Positions 21,811 to 32,783 are shown, counted from the stretch's first letter. The stretch: 64,000 bases of DNA from Shinisaurus crocodilurus (GCA_021292165.1 CM037876.1:103688324-103752323), one strand, 5' to 3'. Notes: generated by a model from the letters alone, not told the origin. A program made the numbers and translations.

Positions 21811-22498
21811 AATGTTAATAGTGTTAAATATACCTGGAAATATTGTCATGGTTTCAGCTAGGCCAGAATAAATTACTGAAACACCTCTTCGCCCTGCTTT
21901 AAAAAAACAAACAAACAAACAAACAAACAGGTATATGCTGCATGCTTTAACTTGTCTTGAATTCTGAAAACACAACACTGAAGGTTTGTAGGTGAAGGTC
22001 AGCTGCACTCCTCAGTAGAAATGTGGATTTAAATGCACTTAGGTATAAGAATGCGTTGTTGTTTTTCTAGCACCCACATTTTTCTTTCCGTTTTTATTAT
22101 GTTACATTCATGGGGTGGTAGCCGTTCTCAATGGATTCCCTCATAATGGGTGCTGTATTATGTATTAGACATTACTGCTGAAAAAAACTTGTAAACCCAT
22201 AGAAATATGACATCTAGTAAGAATGCAGCTTGGCGTGACACATCTCTAATAGCATTTGGAGCTGTAACAGGTAATTCAGACTTGGCTGTGTGTCAGGCTC
22301 TAGGCTTTCCAGCTTAACCCTTTCCAAGATCTAAAGGGGCTGTGTAGCCCTCCACAGCAGGACTGGGCCAAACAAAGACTGCAGTCCACTGAAGGACCAC
22401 TGGACAACTGTTAGAGGGTCTATTGGCTGCTGGAACTCTTGCAAAGAGTCTAGGTGAACTTTCATCTCATCCAGCAAGGCATGTGTCACATAGCCATT
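21811..22498. other. Unassigned, left flank of the gypsy element
   Basis: (AAAC)n at 21900-21930. The rest is unassigned. If the 3' LTR of the retrotransposon is longer than the matched part, it would extend into this stretch, but I find no match to the 5' LTR below 22499. Confidence 0.35.
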
Positions 22499-22613
22499 TA
22501 ACGAGCCCTTGTCCTGATTCCCTTATCCTTTGTTCAGCCAGCCCTAACTGCTGTAGGTTGTTATTAATGGGGAACCTGGGGGCCTGCATGGCAACCCTTG
22601 ACTGCTCTTCACA
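22499..22613 (-). repeat. 3' LTR terminal part
   Basis: The direct repeat partner of 26729-26843, starting TGTGAAGAGCAGTCAAGG at 22613 on the minus strand. The purine-rich ggatggggggt lies just before it (22618-22629), where the plus-strand priming tract should be. The match ends at about 22499, so the rest is truncated or diverged. Confidence 0.75.
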
Positions 22614-22664
22614 TAACCCCCCATCCAAGTGGGGGTTGCCATGTTGATTGGTAGTAGCCCATGG

Positions 22665-23064
22665 ACCCTATCTGGGGCGGGGGGGATCCACATTGGCATG
22701 ATCTTTGCCATGACAATACTGTATATGAAAAGCATATGGCTGTCGTGCAACCACTAAAAGGTACATGGTCTGTAATCAAGATAAAAGGTGCACCCACAGA
22801 TAATAATGTAAGGACTGGATAGCCCATTTGGCTTCCAGGGCCTCTCTTTCAATGGTTGCATAGGCCTTTTCTCAGTGCATTAATTTCCTGCTCAAGTACA
22901 AAATGGATGTTCAGACCCCTGGTATACCTGAGTCAGAACAGCACCTAGGCCTGTACTGGAAGCATCTGTTTGCAGAATAAATGGAAGATAAAAGTTAGGT
23001 GCCTGTAAGACAGGTGCCAGACACGAGTTTTAAGAATCTGAAAGGCAGCCACCTCCTTGTCTCC
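22665..23064 (-). pseudogene. Gypsy RNase H remnant
   Basis: The minus strand shows LQTDASSTGLGAVLTQ near 22960, then AYATIEREALEAKWAI, ILITDHVPF and finally HGKDHANVD near 22690, the ordered landmarks of the gypsy RNase H domain. At least two frame shifts lie between these blocks. Confidence 0.75.
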
Positions 23065-23762
23065 TCATTCCACAGCTTTTGATTCACGTTTCTTTGTTAA
23101 GTCTGTTAAAGGAGTGGCTACTGAGGCAAAATGGGATATGAATCTTCTATGATAACTAGCCAGTCCCAGGAATTGTTGTACTTCCCTTTTTGTAGTAAGA
23201 GAAGGCCAGTGGCTTAGACAATCCTCTTTTTCAGGTACTGGTCTGATGTGTCCATTTCCCACAATGAACCCCAGGTATTGCATCTCAATCCTAGCAACTG
23301 TGCATTTCTTGGGATTCGCAGTTAAGCCAGCGTGTCTCAATGCTCTAAGGACTCACCGGATGTGTTGCAGATGGTCCTCCCAAGTTGGACTATAAATAAT
23401 TATATCATCAATATAAGCAGCTGCACAATCCATTAAATGCAACAACACTAGGTCCATTAATCTTTGAAAGGTGGCAGCAGCCCCATGCAATCCAAATGGT
23501 ATATGTGTAAACTGGTACAGGTCGCAAGGGGTGGAAAATTCATTTTTTCCCCTTGACTGCAGGATCAAGGGTATTTGCCAATACCTCTTAGTTAGATCCA
23601 GGGATGATAAATAGCTGGCTTGGCCCAACTTTTCTAACAATTCAGCCACCTTTGGGATAGGATAAGCATCAGATTTTGACACCGAGTTCACTTTTCTGAA
23701 ATCAATGCAAAATCTTACACTGCCATCTGGTTTGGGCACTAACACAGGTTGACTGTGCCAAG
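23065..23762 (-). pseudogene. Gypsy reverse transcriptase, one in-frame stop
   Basis: From 23745 the open part has LVPKPDGSVRFCIDFRKVN, SSLDLTKRYWQIPL, a TPCDLYQFTHIPFGLHGAAATF block and the YIDD catalytic box (about 23402-23412). A TGA at 23350-23352 replaces one codon and the frame goes on through RHAGLTANPKKC, YLGFIVG and a VQQFLGLASYHRRFI block to 23065, where a second TGA stands at the position of a conserved tryptophan. Order and motifs are those of Ty3/gypsy. Confidence 0.9.
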
Positions 23763-23935
23763 GCTTGTGGCTTATGTCGGCTCAGCTTGTCTGAGTGTGG
23801 AAAGCTAAGCAGGGTCAAGCTTGGTTATTACTTGGATGGGAGACCCCTCCTCTAGTTTCCTGCATTGAGCAGGGGGTTGGACTCGATGGCCTTGTAGGCC
23901 CCTTCCAACTCTATGATCTATGAAATCTATAAGGG
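23762..23935 (+). mobile_element. 5S-derived SINE inserted in the gypsy element
   Basis: The 5S-like head (gtggcttatgtcggctcagc, gaaagctaagcagggtcaagc, ttggatgggagacc) is followed by ctcctctagtttcctgcattgagcaggg and the CR1-like end ttggactcgatggccttg...ccaactctatgatctatg. It interrupts the gypsy sequence between the linker and RT, so it is younger than the gypsy insertion. Confidence 0.9.
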
Positions 23936-24184
23936 ATTTGGGATTCTTCTGTTACTCCTAAATCCAGCATGGATGGCCCTAACCTCCTCATTTATGACCT
24001 CCTTTAATTATTGGGGCCAGGGCATGACTCAGGTTTGTACAACCATTCCAGGTAAAGTTTCTATGTTCTGGGCCAAGGTTATCTTCCTCCCCTTCTATTT
24101 CAGCATAGAGGGCATCTCTCTCCTGCCAAGCCTTGAGAAGATTAACATGGAAGATCTGGGAGGTTCTTTTTTTTTTTTTTTTTT
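23936..24184 (-). pseudogene. Gypsy integrase-RT linker
   Basis: The minus strand reads QIFHVNLLKAWQERDALYAE, the block that follows integrase in Gmr1-like elements. Nearer RT it reads LDLGVTEES, the block that normally precedes the SPW-x-SP-x-VLV start of RT. This shows that integrase and RT were contiguous in one polyprotein and are not two different insertions. The linker between these blocks seems shortened. Confidence 0.75.
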
Positions 24185-25304
24185 TTAATTATCAGTGAGG
24201 CGTATTTCATAATTAACTGGTCCTACCTTGTATATTACCTCATAGAGCCCTTGCCATTGGGCAAGCAATTTAGCCCCAGAAGAGGGAAGCAAAACCAATA
24301 CCCTTTTCCCAGGTTGAAACATTCGTTCTCTTGCTCTCTGGTCATAACACAACTTTTGAACCTGCTGGGCCTGACTCAGGTTACCTTGAACCATGCAAGC
24401 CAAATCTTGTAAGTGTTGACGCATGTCTAACATATACTGTAATACTGATCTGGTTGAGGAGGGTTCTTCCTCCCAACCCTCTCTGACTACATCTAGAACC
24501 TCCTGTGGGTGCTGTCCAAACAAAAGTTCAAATGGCGAGAACCCAGTGGAGGCTTGTGGGACTTCTCTGACTGCAAATATCAGAGGGGCTAACAACTTAT
24601 GCCACTGGCGGGGTTGTTCTGAAATAAATTTCTTCAACATACCCTTTAACATTTGATTAAAGCGCTCCACCAAGCCATTAGCTTGTGGATGATACACCGA
24701 GATCCTCAGGGGTTTTATCGTCAACATTTCCCAAATTGTCTCATTATTTGACTCATGAAGTTTATCCCTTGATCACTCAGCACGTAACAGCTCCTGTGCC
24801 TTTGCCGTAGTGTTTCTTAAAGGAACAGCCTCTGGATAATGAGTAGCATAGTCTACCAGTACCAGTATATGTGTATGGCCCCCCTGCAGACTTTTCTAGG
24901 GGGCTTATCAAATCCAAGCCTATGCGCTTGAAAGGAACTGTCATTAATGGCATAGGGATAAGAGGTCCAGCTGGACCCCCTTTTTCTTGTGCCTTTTGAC
25001 ACTCCAGACAAGAAGCACAATAGTGCCGTAATTCTTCATATATACCTAGCAGGTAAAATCTTCTTAAAACTCTCTTTAGGGTTTTCTCAAAGGCTAGATG
25101 GCCTGACACTGGTATGTCGTGGGCCAACCTCATGATTTCTTTCCTTAGTGTATAGGGCACTACCAACTGGCACAAGGCTTCTTGAGGTGGTTCCTGGGGA
25201 ACTACCCTGTACAATACATCCCTTTCTAACTCAAAATGAGGCCCTTGTATTGAAACCCGAGGGGACTCATCAGGAACACATGCTTGGGTCAATGCTGGTC
25301 CCAA
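24185..25304 (-). pseudogene. Gypsy integrase, frameshifted
   Basis: The first open part (25304-24777) holds an HHCC zinc domain (HDIPVSGH ... CASC) and the first catalytic D in GLDLISPL. It then shifts frame. Between the two open parts the minus strand reads SDQGINFMS, carrying the second D. The second part (24727-24185) holds YHPQANGLVERFNQ with the catalytic E, then WHKLLAPLIFAVRE and a C-terminal GKRVLVLLP and WQGLYEVIYKVG block. The DD35E set is complete but spread over broken frames. The frame ends at a run of about 18 T near 24170-24187. Confidence 0.85.
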
Positions 25305-25418
25305 GGATGAATCATTTTGTTGAAGGGCTACTAGCTGGGTTCGAGGGACCAGGGATAATATAGGAGATACAGATGCTCATTCAGGAGAAGAAGTAACAGA
25401 GGCCCAAGTGACCAGGGT

Positions 25419-25680
25419 TCAGAAATCTGACCAATCTCTACCAACTACTAGCTCCTTGGTTAGCCCTGGTACCACCCCAACTTGCAATAAATGGGTTTTT
25501 GCCAAATAATGAAATCTTGGCTCATCTACTTCTGTATGGCTTAATATCTCCATGAATGCACTTAACTAGCAGTACTTCATCTCAGGGCTCCCCCTGGGTT
25601 GCCTTACCAAAGTCCTCCCACAACCAGTCTCAATAGGAGCCCTAACTGCTTTTCCATCCACCTCTCCTGTTACCACCCAC
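25419..25680 (-). pseudogene. Gypsy protease remnant
   Basis: The minus strand gives GEVDGKAVRAPIETGCGRTL, the aspartic protease active-site region with D replaced by E (ETG at 25624-25632). After an in-frame stop at 25566-25568 the same frame continues with VGVVPGLTKELVVGRDWSDF, the second conserved part with a GRDW close. The substitution and stops make the enzyme non-functional. It lies directly upstream of integrase. Identification rests on these two motifs and on their position. Confidence 0.7.
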
Positions 25681-26221
25681 TCTTGCTTGGGCAGACTGCC
25701 TACCTTAGGAGATGTCTTAGTGTTGGCCCAGGAATTCTGTCACTTGACACTCCAGTTTTATATAATTCTTCTCATCTTCATCTTTTGAATTCTTAGGTGA
25801 TGATAACAATCTGGTCACTTGCTTGAAAATGAAGGCCCCTGTCTGTCATTTCGCCATGAGGACTTGTTCCAGCAGATGGGCTGGCTGTGTCCACATATGC
25901 TGTAATAGCAGGTGCTGTTGCTAAAAGAAACATGAGAACAATGCATCTTGGGGTTTAGGGTTGAACCCCCTTGGGCTCGTGCCCGCATTCTCCATCACTG
26001 TCACAAAGCCTGGCCCCCTTCATCCAGGAGAACATGTCCTCTCTCCTGTTGCTACCCTTTAAGAATAATAACTTGATCACATAAATATAGCCACTATAAA
26101 CTTTACTGATCCTGGTTACTTCACTGGCTCCTTATAGTCCATTGTTGCAGAATCAGGAACACTTCTCAGTTTACTATACACGTATACACTGAATAAGGCG
26201 TCCTGGCCTGAAGCAATATTA

Positions 26222-26430
26222 GTAAGCGGTTACAGGACCAGGATGAATGTCTGTGGATGTTACTTGTAAGTACTTGCAGGACCAGGCTGAAGCTTCACTG
26301 AGTAAGGTAAGCAGTAACAGAACTCAGCAAAACACTCCTAGGTGATGTGGGTAAGTACCTGCAGGATCAGACAGATTTTCTACGTTGTGAACCAAGCTGG
26401 TGGTGAGTAGTTGTAGGACTGGGATGGCCA
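26222..26430. repeat. Five diverged ~44-bp repeats in the LTR/leader
   Basis: Copies begin at 26222, 26266, 26307, 26351 and 26403, each with gtaagYacNtgcaggaccagg or a variant. Spacing is 44, 41, 44 and 52 bp. They lie between the recognised LTR end and the coding part of the gypsy element. Confidence 0.65.
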
Positions 26431-26728
26431 TTTACTGAGTTTGTTGGGAAAGGGGCTAAGCCTTTCTACATCCACTCCTTTGTGTATCTGCCCCCCTCCA
26501 CTCCCTGCTGTCCATGCTGGAAGGACTCTCCTAGCAGCCAGGCATCTGTTTGAGCTCTTTGTCTCTCCTGAGAGCCAGCAGGGGCCTTTCTTAGTTTTCT
26601 TTTCTACCTTTCTAGCCTCTATTCCTTTTGGTTTGCTTGTTGATTGCTCCTCATGTCTACAGCATTCAGACTTTCATCCTTTGCTTCTACCCCACCTCTT
26701 CCCCCTCTCTCAGAGTCCTCAAGCCACT

Positions 26729-26843
26729 TAAAGAGCCTTTGTCCCGATTCCCTTATCTTTTGTTCAAGATAGCCAACTGTTGTAGGCTGTTATTAATGGG
26801 GAAACTGGGGGTCTGCATGACGACCCCCTGAGTGCTCCTCACA
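26729..26843 (-). repeat. 5' LTR terminal part
   Basis: On the minus strand it starts TGTGAGGAGCACTCAG at 26843. About 115 bp match 22499-22613 (for example cttatcttttgttca against cttatcctttgttca, and tgttattaatgggga in both). Beyond 26728 the LTR should continue into the leader, but no counterpart exists at the other end, so its full length is unknown. Confidence 0.8.
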
Positions 26844-27159
26844 GCACGCCTTACGTTCCTAAGCAAAAGCACATACTCAGGATCACTGTACACAGATTCA
26901 TTATACCTAGCCCTGACTGAAATCAGCTCTTCCTGCTCCACAAGGTAGGAAAGCAGCAGGATGTTGCCAGTCAGGCGAGGCTGCCTCTTCTGTCCTCTCC
27001 ATGGTTCCTACTAAATGTGATTTATTGTTCAGGAGAATTGTAACATGGTGGCTATGAATCAGGAAGTGACCCGCTCAAATTTTGCCTTTGCCATGAACTC
27101 ACTACAAGGTGGCTTTAGGCAAGCCACTCCCTCTAAGCCTCAGCAGCAATATGTGGGCA
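26844..27159. other. Right flank of the gypsy element, unassigned
   Basis: No feature recognised. The 4-6 bp next to the LTR end (gcacgc) do not recur at the other end, so no target duplication can be stated. Confidence 0.4.
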
Positions 27160-27318
27160 TGTGGCTTACGCTGGCTCAACTTGTCTGAGCGTGGAAAGCT
27201 AAGCAGGGTCAAGCCTGGTTGTTACTTGGATGGGAGACCCCTCCTCTAGTGTCCTGCATTGAGCAGGGGGTTGGACTCGATAGCCTTGTAGGCTCCTTCC
27301 AACTCTATGATCTATGAA
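27160..27318 (+). mobile_element. 5S-derived SINE with CR1-like tail
   Basis: The same unit as at 23762: gtggcttacgctggctcaacttgtctgagcg head, gctaagcagggtcaagcctgg, the conserved tggatgggagacccctcctctag junction, and the ttccaactctatgatctatgaaa end. Confidence 0.9.
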
Positions 27319-28950
27319 ACCATACTGACTTACCTTACAGGTATGTTGTAAGGATTACAACTAGATATATGGAATGCGCTTTGAACAGTTGAAGGTGCTG
27401 TAGTACCCGCAGTAGAGGAGAAAAAAAAGCAACCAGAACAAATGCTCTTAAAATACACTGCTATTTTTCCAATTTAACGTTAAATTTATCCAAAGACGTT
27501 GGATCTTGCTGTGACTCTCCCTCAATCAAACTCTTTCTCATCACTTACTGAAGCTTGAAATTGTATCCCACTCCATAACCCTGTAGAAGGCTGCTCCAAG
27601 GATTTGCTTCTGCTATGGTGTGTTTCCTCCTGAGTGGCTAACGTTAGAGAGACCTTGCCCCATGGCAAGTAATTTAGTAGGGAGACAAGGTCCATTTTGC
27701 CATTTAGATAAACTAGATTCTAGTAGGGTGTGTTGTTTTGTTTTGTTCTGTTCTCTCTCTCTCTCTCTAATGCTCAGGATTATAAACTGTTGTTCTATCA
27801 TATAAGGGCAATGCTAGGTCGATCCTTTAAAGGTCGAGGATTTTGATTTAGTAAACAGGCTCAGTACATCATTGTTGTCTTAAAGGTGGCATTACACATC
27901 TGCAAAGGAAGCATGGGTCCATGTGCAGGACCAAACCCATGTTTTGCACACTCAAATTTAACTCAGAATTAAACTAGAATGTTTTTTTTTAAGTTAATGT
28001 TGCCAACTGGACTTTTCCCTCCATGTACATTAACATGGTAAGTTGGCTTTCAGCTCTGCTTATTATTAGTGTGTGACAAACTGAAGATGATGTGCAACTG
28101 CACATTTCTACAAGTCGGTATAAGGGATGGTGGGAATGGGTTTATATTTTTTTTGTTGCATGCAGAACAGTCATGAAAACAAATTTGGAAAATCTCTTGA
28201 AGACTAAAAAAAAAAAGAGTGCTGGGTAGGGTCAAGTAATGTCTAACAGATTACATATTACTAGATTATTTCTGAACTATCCACAAAGAAGGCGATTTGA
28301 ATATTTTCAGCCTTAGATCACATTTGATGAAGTTCTTGTCAATGGAGATAATATACGTACTTTTCTTCCTGACATCCATATGGCCAACATATTGATTTAC
28401 AGTGTAAATTCATACTATTGCAGTTAATAGATCTTGACTGTCATTTCTAATGAAAAATTTATATACAAATAGTATTCTAATCTTAGCGCTGGAAAATGAT
28501 GCCCATTTCTACTTTAAACAGTATAATCCTTTCTTATGCGAACATTAAAATACGTTCCTGTATGATAGGTACTCTCAGGGCCAAATGACATTAAATATAT
28601 ATTTGCATGATTCTTTCCCCCAATTTTTTTTTTAAAGGAAAACCAACGGCAGGAGGTTGGACTCCTGAAGGAAGGAAGGTTCAAGGGAGGGGAGGGGAAA
28701 AGGAGAAAGATATTTCATACTTTCCCTGCTATCCATTTCTCTTCTCCATGAATTGTTCAAGGCAGCTAACATTGAAAACTAATAAAACAATACATCAGTA
28801 AATATTTGTTTTGTTAAATTAACATTCATTTTTCTATATATTATTTATTGTCACAGTAATTTCATTACTTAAATTAATTATGGCCACTATTGATAGTAAA
28901 ATCCAAGGCATTCTGGGAAAAGAAAATGTTGGCTGCCAGGAAATAGCCAC
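27319..28950. other. No gene or repeat recognised
   Basis: AT-rich sequence with a short TCTCTC run near 27755-27767. Frames are short and without motifs. Confidence 0.45.
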
Positions 28951-29197
28951 AGCCCATTTGCATGTAACAACAGCAAATAGTGGGTTAATTAACCCACGAT
29001 TTGCCATGTGGCATGTTGTGCACATACTGCTGCTGTTTTGAATATGCAGCAACCTCCAATTGGCCCAATCGTAGGTTGCTTTGTGACATGCGAACCCAGA
29101 CATTATGTTATTCATGGATTAAACAACCCAAAGTTAACCTAACAACTAATCATAATTAATTAACCCATGGTTTGCTGCCATTATGTGCGAACTGGGT
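28951..29197. mobile_element. Harbinger-like inverted-repeat element
   Basis: The left end agcccatttgcatgtaac and the inverse of the right end (acccagttcgcacataatgg) match over about 36 bp through gggttaattaa. The flanking triplets are both cac. The inside is non-coding. Ends resemble 30022-30489. Confidence 0.6.
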
Positions 29198-30021
29198 CAC
29201 CGAGAAGACATCTATACCCACTGGAGAATACAAACCTCCTCTCCCTGTATGAATGACAAATGGGTATGTATGGGTAATAAAAATTAACCCCATTCATACC
29301 TATTCATTACTTTTAGCATTTATTTTGTAATGAATGAAATTGAACAAAATTGACCCCATATGGTTCAATTTTTAATTTGTTATTAAATTAATGCACACCT
29401 CTAGTGTAAATCTCCACCTATGGCTTGAAGTAATTCCTTCCAAGAGACTTGTCACTTAATTCTACTGAACATATAAACTGGCATCTCAGCCTTCTGCACA
29501 GGGATAGCAGGACTGTACTCACAGCTTGCACAAAGGGCTTCCCAAACAGCTGTAGGGACTGGGATGTAGGCAGACTCATTGCCACCTTTGAGAGTTGTAT
29601 TTAGCATAAACAACATTCTTGCCTTGAGCAACTGACAGCATAGAAACCATAAAGATTATTTGAAAACTCAGCAGCTGAATTTAAACCTTCTTGAACTGCA
29701 AGTATGGTGGGATGGTACATAAATATTATTATGTGTGGAGGTATGCTTAAACTCAACTGGGTTTAACACTATACCCACCCAATGGCCTACTAAACTGAGT
29801 TTATAAAGCTTGCTGACTTGCCTAGAATAGCATTTAAAGTTGGGTTGACTGGCTTGAGGTCTTTTTGAAAACCACACCCACTCTAAGTTAACCTGGAGTA
29901 AAGAAATGTACAGGGATTTCTTAATCTTTTCCATATAGATAATAATATATATTTATATATTATATATTTATAATAATATATACTGTAACTTATCTTCATG
30001 TGTGTGTTAGACACACAAAGA
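29198..30021. other. Unassigned, with one hAT-like end
   Basis: aatgcacacctcta at about 29389-29402 matches the right end of the TAGGGATGTGCA family (15802), but its left end was not found. A TATA-repeat tract lies near 29940-29985. No gene. Confidence 0.4.
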
Positions 30022-30489
30022 GAGACCTGGTTTGCATGTAATGGCTAGCTAGGGGTTAAAATAACCCATAGTTAGTTGTGGCTGCACCGAAGTAAGCACG
30101 GTGCCTCCCCTGTGCTCATTGCTTCTGTTTCATTTCCGGCTTTGTAAACAACCCAGGAATAGGGCTGGGTTGTCACCATGATGTGTGAACTCTGCACTCT
30201 ATGTTTAGGGTTGTTTAGGGTTAAACAACCCAGACTTTTAACCCAACAACAAACCATGAGTTAAGACTGGTTGTTTTTTAAAATAAAAACAAACAAACTC
30301 TAAGAAACCCAGAGTGCCAGGTTCGCATGTCACAACCACCACCACCCAGGAATGGGTTGTTCCTGGGTTGTTTAGCAAAGCAGAAGTGGGTGAGCAAGCG
30401 GGAGCCAGCATGCTCACTCACTCCTACACACTCACAAACAACCTATGGTTTGTTAAATATGGGTTCTTTGATCATGCAAACCAGGTCTC
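30022..30489. mobile_element. Harbinger-like inverted-repeat element
   Basis: Exact 17-bp terminal inverted repeats GAGACCTGGTTTGCATG. The flanking triplets are both aga (30019-30021 and 30490-30492), a 3-bp duplication as in PIF/Harbinger elements. The 468-bp inside has several inverted runs of acaaccca / tgggttgt and no coding frame. Confidence 0.7.
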
Positions 30490-31149
30490 AGACAACACAT
30501 GAGCTGCATGCAAGTGATTCCTTGGCAATGTCACCATTTTCCATTTTGATAGACCATTCCCAATTGTCTGTAAAACAAAATTAAAATTACGGTAATCTAG
30601 ATTGTGCCCAGTCTTTTAGAGGAAAAGATAACTTTTACAAACACTGTTTGCTGTTATGCAATGTAAATCATTGGTGTGGTGTGTATCGCTGAAAGGCACC
30701 CCATTTATGTGTCTGAAATGACTGTAGACTTGATGGCTCCAACCGTACCAGAAATGTGGGCTGTTCTGTTGGCTAGGTATAAACCAGAAAATCCCATTTT
30801 CACTAACACAAACCACATGGCAAAGTTCAGACGCAAATGAACATTGAATATTTTGTGACAGAAACTGGAACAGCAATCTGCAGCAGGAGCCAAACCTTTA
30901 GAGCAGAAAAGGTGTGTGAACTGGGTTAGGAGGAAACGTTATTCCAAGAGCAGATGGTGAAAAATGCTGTGTTGGCTGGAAAGAAACATTTGAGCCAATA
31001 TGCTGGTCAAACCATTTCTATCCATACTCTGGTTATGGGAGCATTGTTATTGTAAGAATATAAAGGGATAATTTAATAATTTGGTGGCTGGTGTCTTTTT
31101 TCTCCCCTGAAAGAAATGAGTAAAGCCCAAGTGTCCTACTAACCACCAA
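30490..31149. other. No feature recognised
   Basis: Unassigned; short frames only. Confidence 0.4.
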
Positions 31150-31256
31150 GGCTGCAATCTTCTGTATACCTGCCTGTATACTTACCTGGGAGTAAGTCCT
31201 ACTAAACTCATTGGGACCTACTTCTGAGTTACCATTCATTGGATCAGGGCTGTATG
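31150..31256. repeat. Short foldback repeat, gctgcaatcct family
   Basis: ggctgcaatcttctgtatacctg, then ggagtaagtcctactaaactcattgggacctacttctgagt, then an inverse of the first part. The same motifs occur near 32540, 34068, 43317-43440, 43913 and 63560-63690, so this is a dispersed repeat. Confidence 0.6.
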
Positions 31257-32600
31257 TCATTACTACATACAATATCGACTGATTTTTCCTTCTTGCTTTC
31301 GTGGTTGCGGTCTTGTTTTTACTTGGACATTCTGACTCCTAATGTTATCTGTATTGTTCTGCTTGTTTATCGGATTGCTTGTTTATGTGTTGAATGTGAA
31401 GGACCCTCTTTTTATGATTTTTCTATTGAGAAAAAAATCCCTTTGGAACTGGTGTGACAATAATTGTAAACAAAGAGTCCTTGAACCTGAAAAAGCAAGA
31501 TAACTCAGCAAGGGAAAAAAGGGTTGAGGCTGGCAATTACATTCTCCGGAGGAAATGAGAGATTTGCAGGTAGCAGTAAAGCCAGAATTCTTAATACAGA
31601 AAGTAGAAAGTGTACTGAGTAACTTACTCCAGGTTCAGTAGTACATGAATCATTTGTTCTCCTCAAAATATGTAAAGATGTCTGTGCAGCTGTCTTCTTT
31701 AGTTTTGCTCTTTTGTTTGTGCTCCCAGTGAGGTCACTCTTTACCAAGAGTTATACAGACTTCAGAGCCAGACCAGAGTCAGAGGTGGAATCCCATTAGC
31801 GCTTTGTTTCACTATCCCATCCTGCCAGGGTCTGAGACTTATTTCAGGGGAAACTCATCAGCTGGCATCACACCTGGGATAGCTGCAGTAGGTACTGACT
31901 GAAATCCCAATGTGACATTGTTCAAATAAAATAAATATAAATAAACAGAGACACACACCCCTCAGATCTGAAGATGCTATGCAAAAAGCTAGCTAGTTAC
32001 TGCTGTTCATTCAGCAGCAGCTGGTTAGTCCCCCAGTCTATGATTTTTCTCCTTCTCCACTATTGTTGTGCCTCCGTGAGGTCAGACAGAGACCGGCCAT
32101 GCCAGCGTGTGTTTGGGGTGGGGCCAGGCACGTGCAGCCTGACCCGGCTGGGCTGCCTTACCAATCAGTGCCTGATCAAAAGGCAGGTCCCAAACGCACA
32201 TCAGACGCCGGAAGCGATCGTTTGCTTATACAGCTTCAGCCAGATGCCTCTGGCTCCCCCAAACCCAGACTTGTGCCTTTGGACCTCGGAACGACCTTGA
32301 CGACACCTTTGCCTACTCCTGAACTGGTTCGTGTTTGCTGCTTTTTGGAGATCTATATTCTGGCTTTGACCCTTGGACTGTGTTGATGACGACGACGACG
32401 GCACATCTTTGAACTGGACGGATATACGACAACTATCAGTATTCAGTGATGGTGCGTGCCTGGCGGTATGAGGCTGCAGGCAAAAAGGGCCAACGAGAAA
32501 CCGCAACTCTACCACTCTGTCCAGCCCACTGCCCTCATTTAGGCTGCAGTCCTATGTACACTTACTTTGGAGTGGGTGCTCTGAACTCAGTGAGAATTCA
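31257..32600. other. Unassigned; possible LTR-like tract
   Basis: The stretch 32060-32440 is GC-richer than its flanks, with tandem-like ccttgga/cctttga strings and (GAC)n near 32386-32402. Two overlapping frames of about 107 aa have no known motif. It may be an old retroelement end, but I cannot name it. Confidence 0.25.
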
Positions 32601-32783
32601 GGGGCTGCTACTCAATGGTAGAGCACATACTCTGCATGCAGAAAGTTCCCAGTTCAATCCCTGGCATTTCCAGTTAAAAGGATCAGGTAGCAGATGATAG
32701 AAGATCCTTTGCCTGAAATTCTGGAGAGCTGCTGGTAGTTAGAGTAGACAATACTGGGCTTGATGGACAAGCAGTCCAACCTG
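32601..32783 (+). mobile_element. tRNA-derived SINE with Ala-like head
   Basis: The head ctactcaatggtagagcacatactctgcatgcagaaagttcccagttcaatccctggca has a tRNA-like A box (ggtagagc), an anticodon region tgc and a B box (agttcaatccc). It continues with tccagttaaaaggatcaggtagcagatgat and ctggagagctgctggtagttagagtagacaatactggg, the body of this squamate SINE. The conserved end is cut at a G-run. Confidence 0.75.

Larger units (their letters stand above)
22499..26843 (-). mobile_element. Ty3/gypsy LTR retrotransposon, Gmr1-like order
   Basis: The minus strand reads, from high to low coordinates: 5' LTR end (26843), leader with tandem repeats, protease (about 25680-25419), integrase (25304-24185), a short linker, reverse transcriptase (23745-23065), RNase H (about 23060-22670), a purine-rich ggatggggggt, and the 3' LTR (from 22613). 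Integrase therefore precedes RT, as in the Gmr1-like group of Ty3/gypsy elements and unlike standard gypsy. The gag gene is almost wholly missing: only about 250 bp lie between the leader and protease. Stops, shifts and a SINE insertion at 23762 make it inactive. Confidence 0.85.

Noticed and set aside
23780..23860. Possible 5S rRNA gene
   Set aside because: Only the internal promoter part of 5S is similar, the 3' part is a SINE tail, and four similar copies exist in the window.
22499..26843. Two separate, oppositely ordered gypsy insertions as the cause of the integrase-first order
   Set aside because: All parts are on one strand, linker motifs of integrase-RT fusion lie between them, and one LTR-end pair brackets the set. 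Not excluded completely.
32590..32680. Possible tRNA-Ala gene
   Set aside because: A and B boxes are present, but the sequence continues into a known type of SINE body and lacks a proper acceptor stem, so it is a tRNA-derived SINE.
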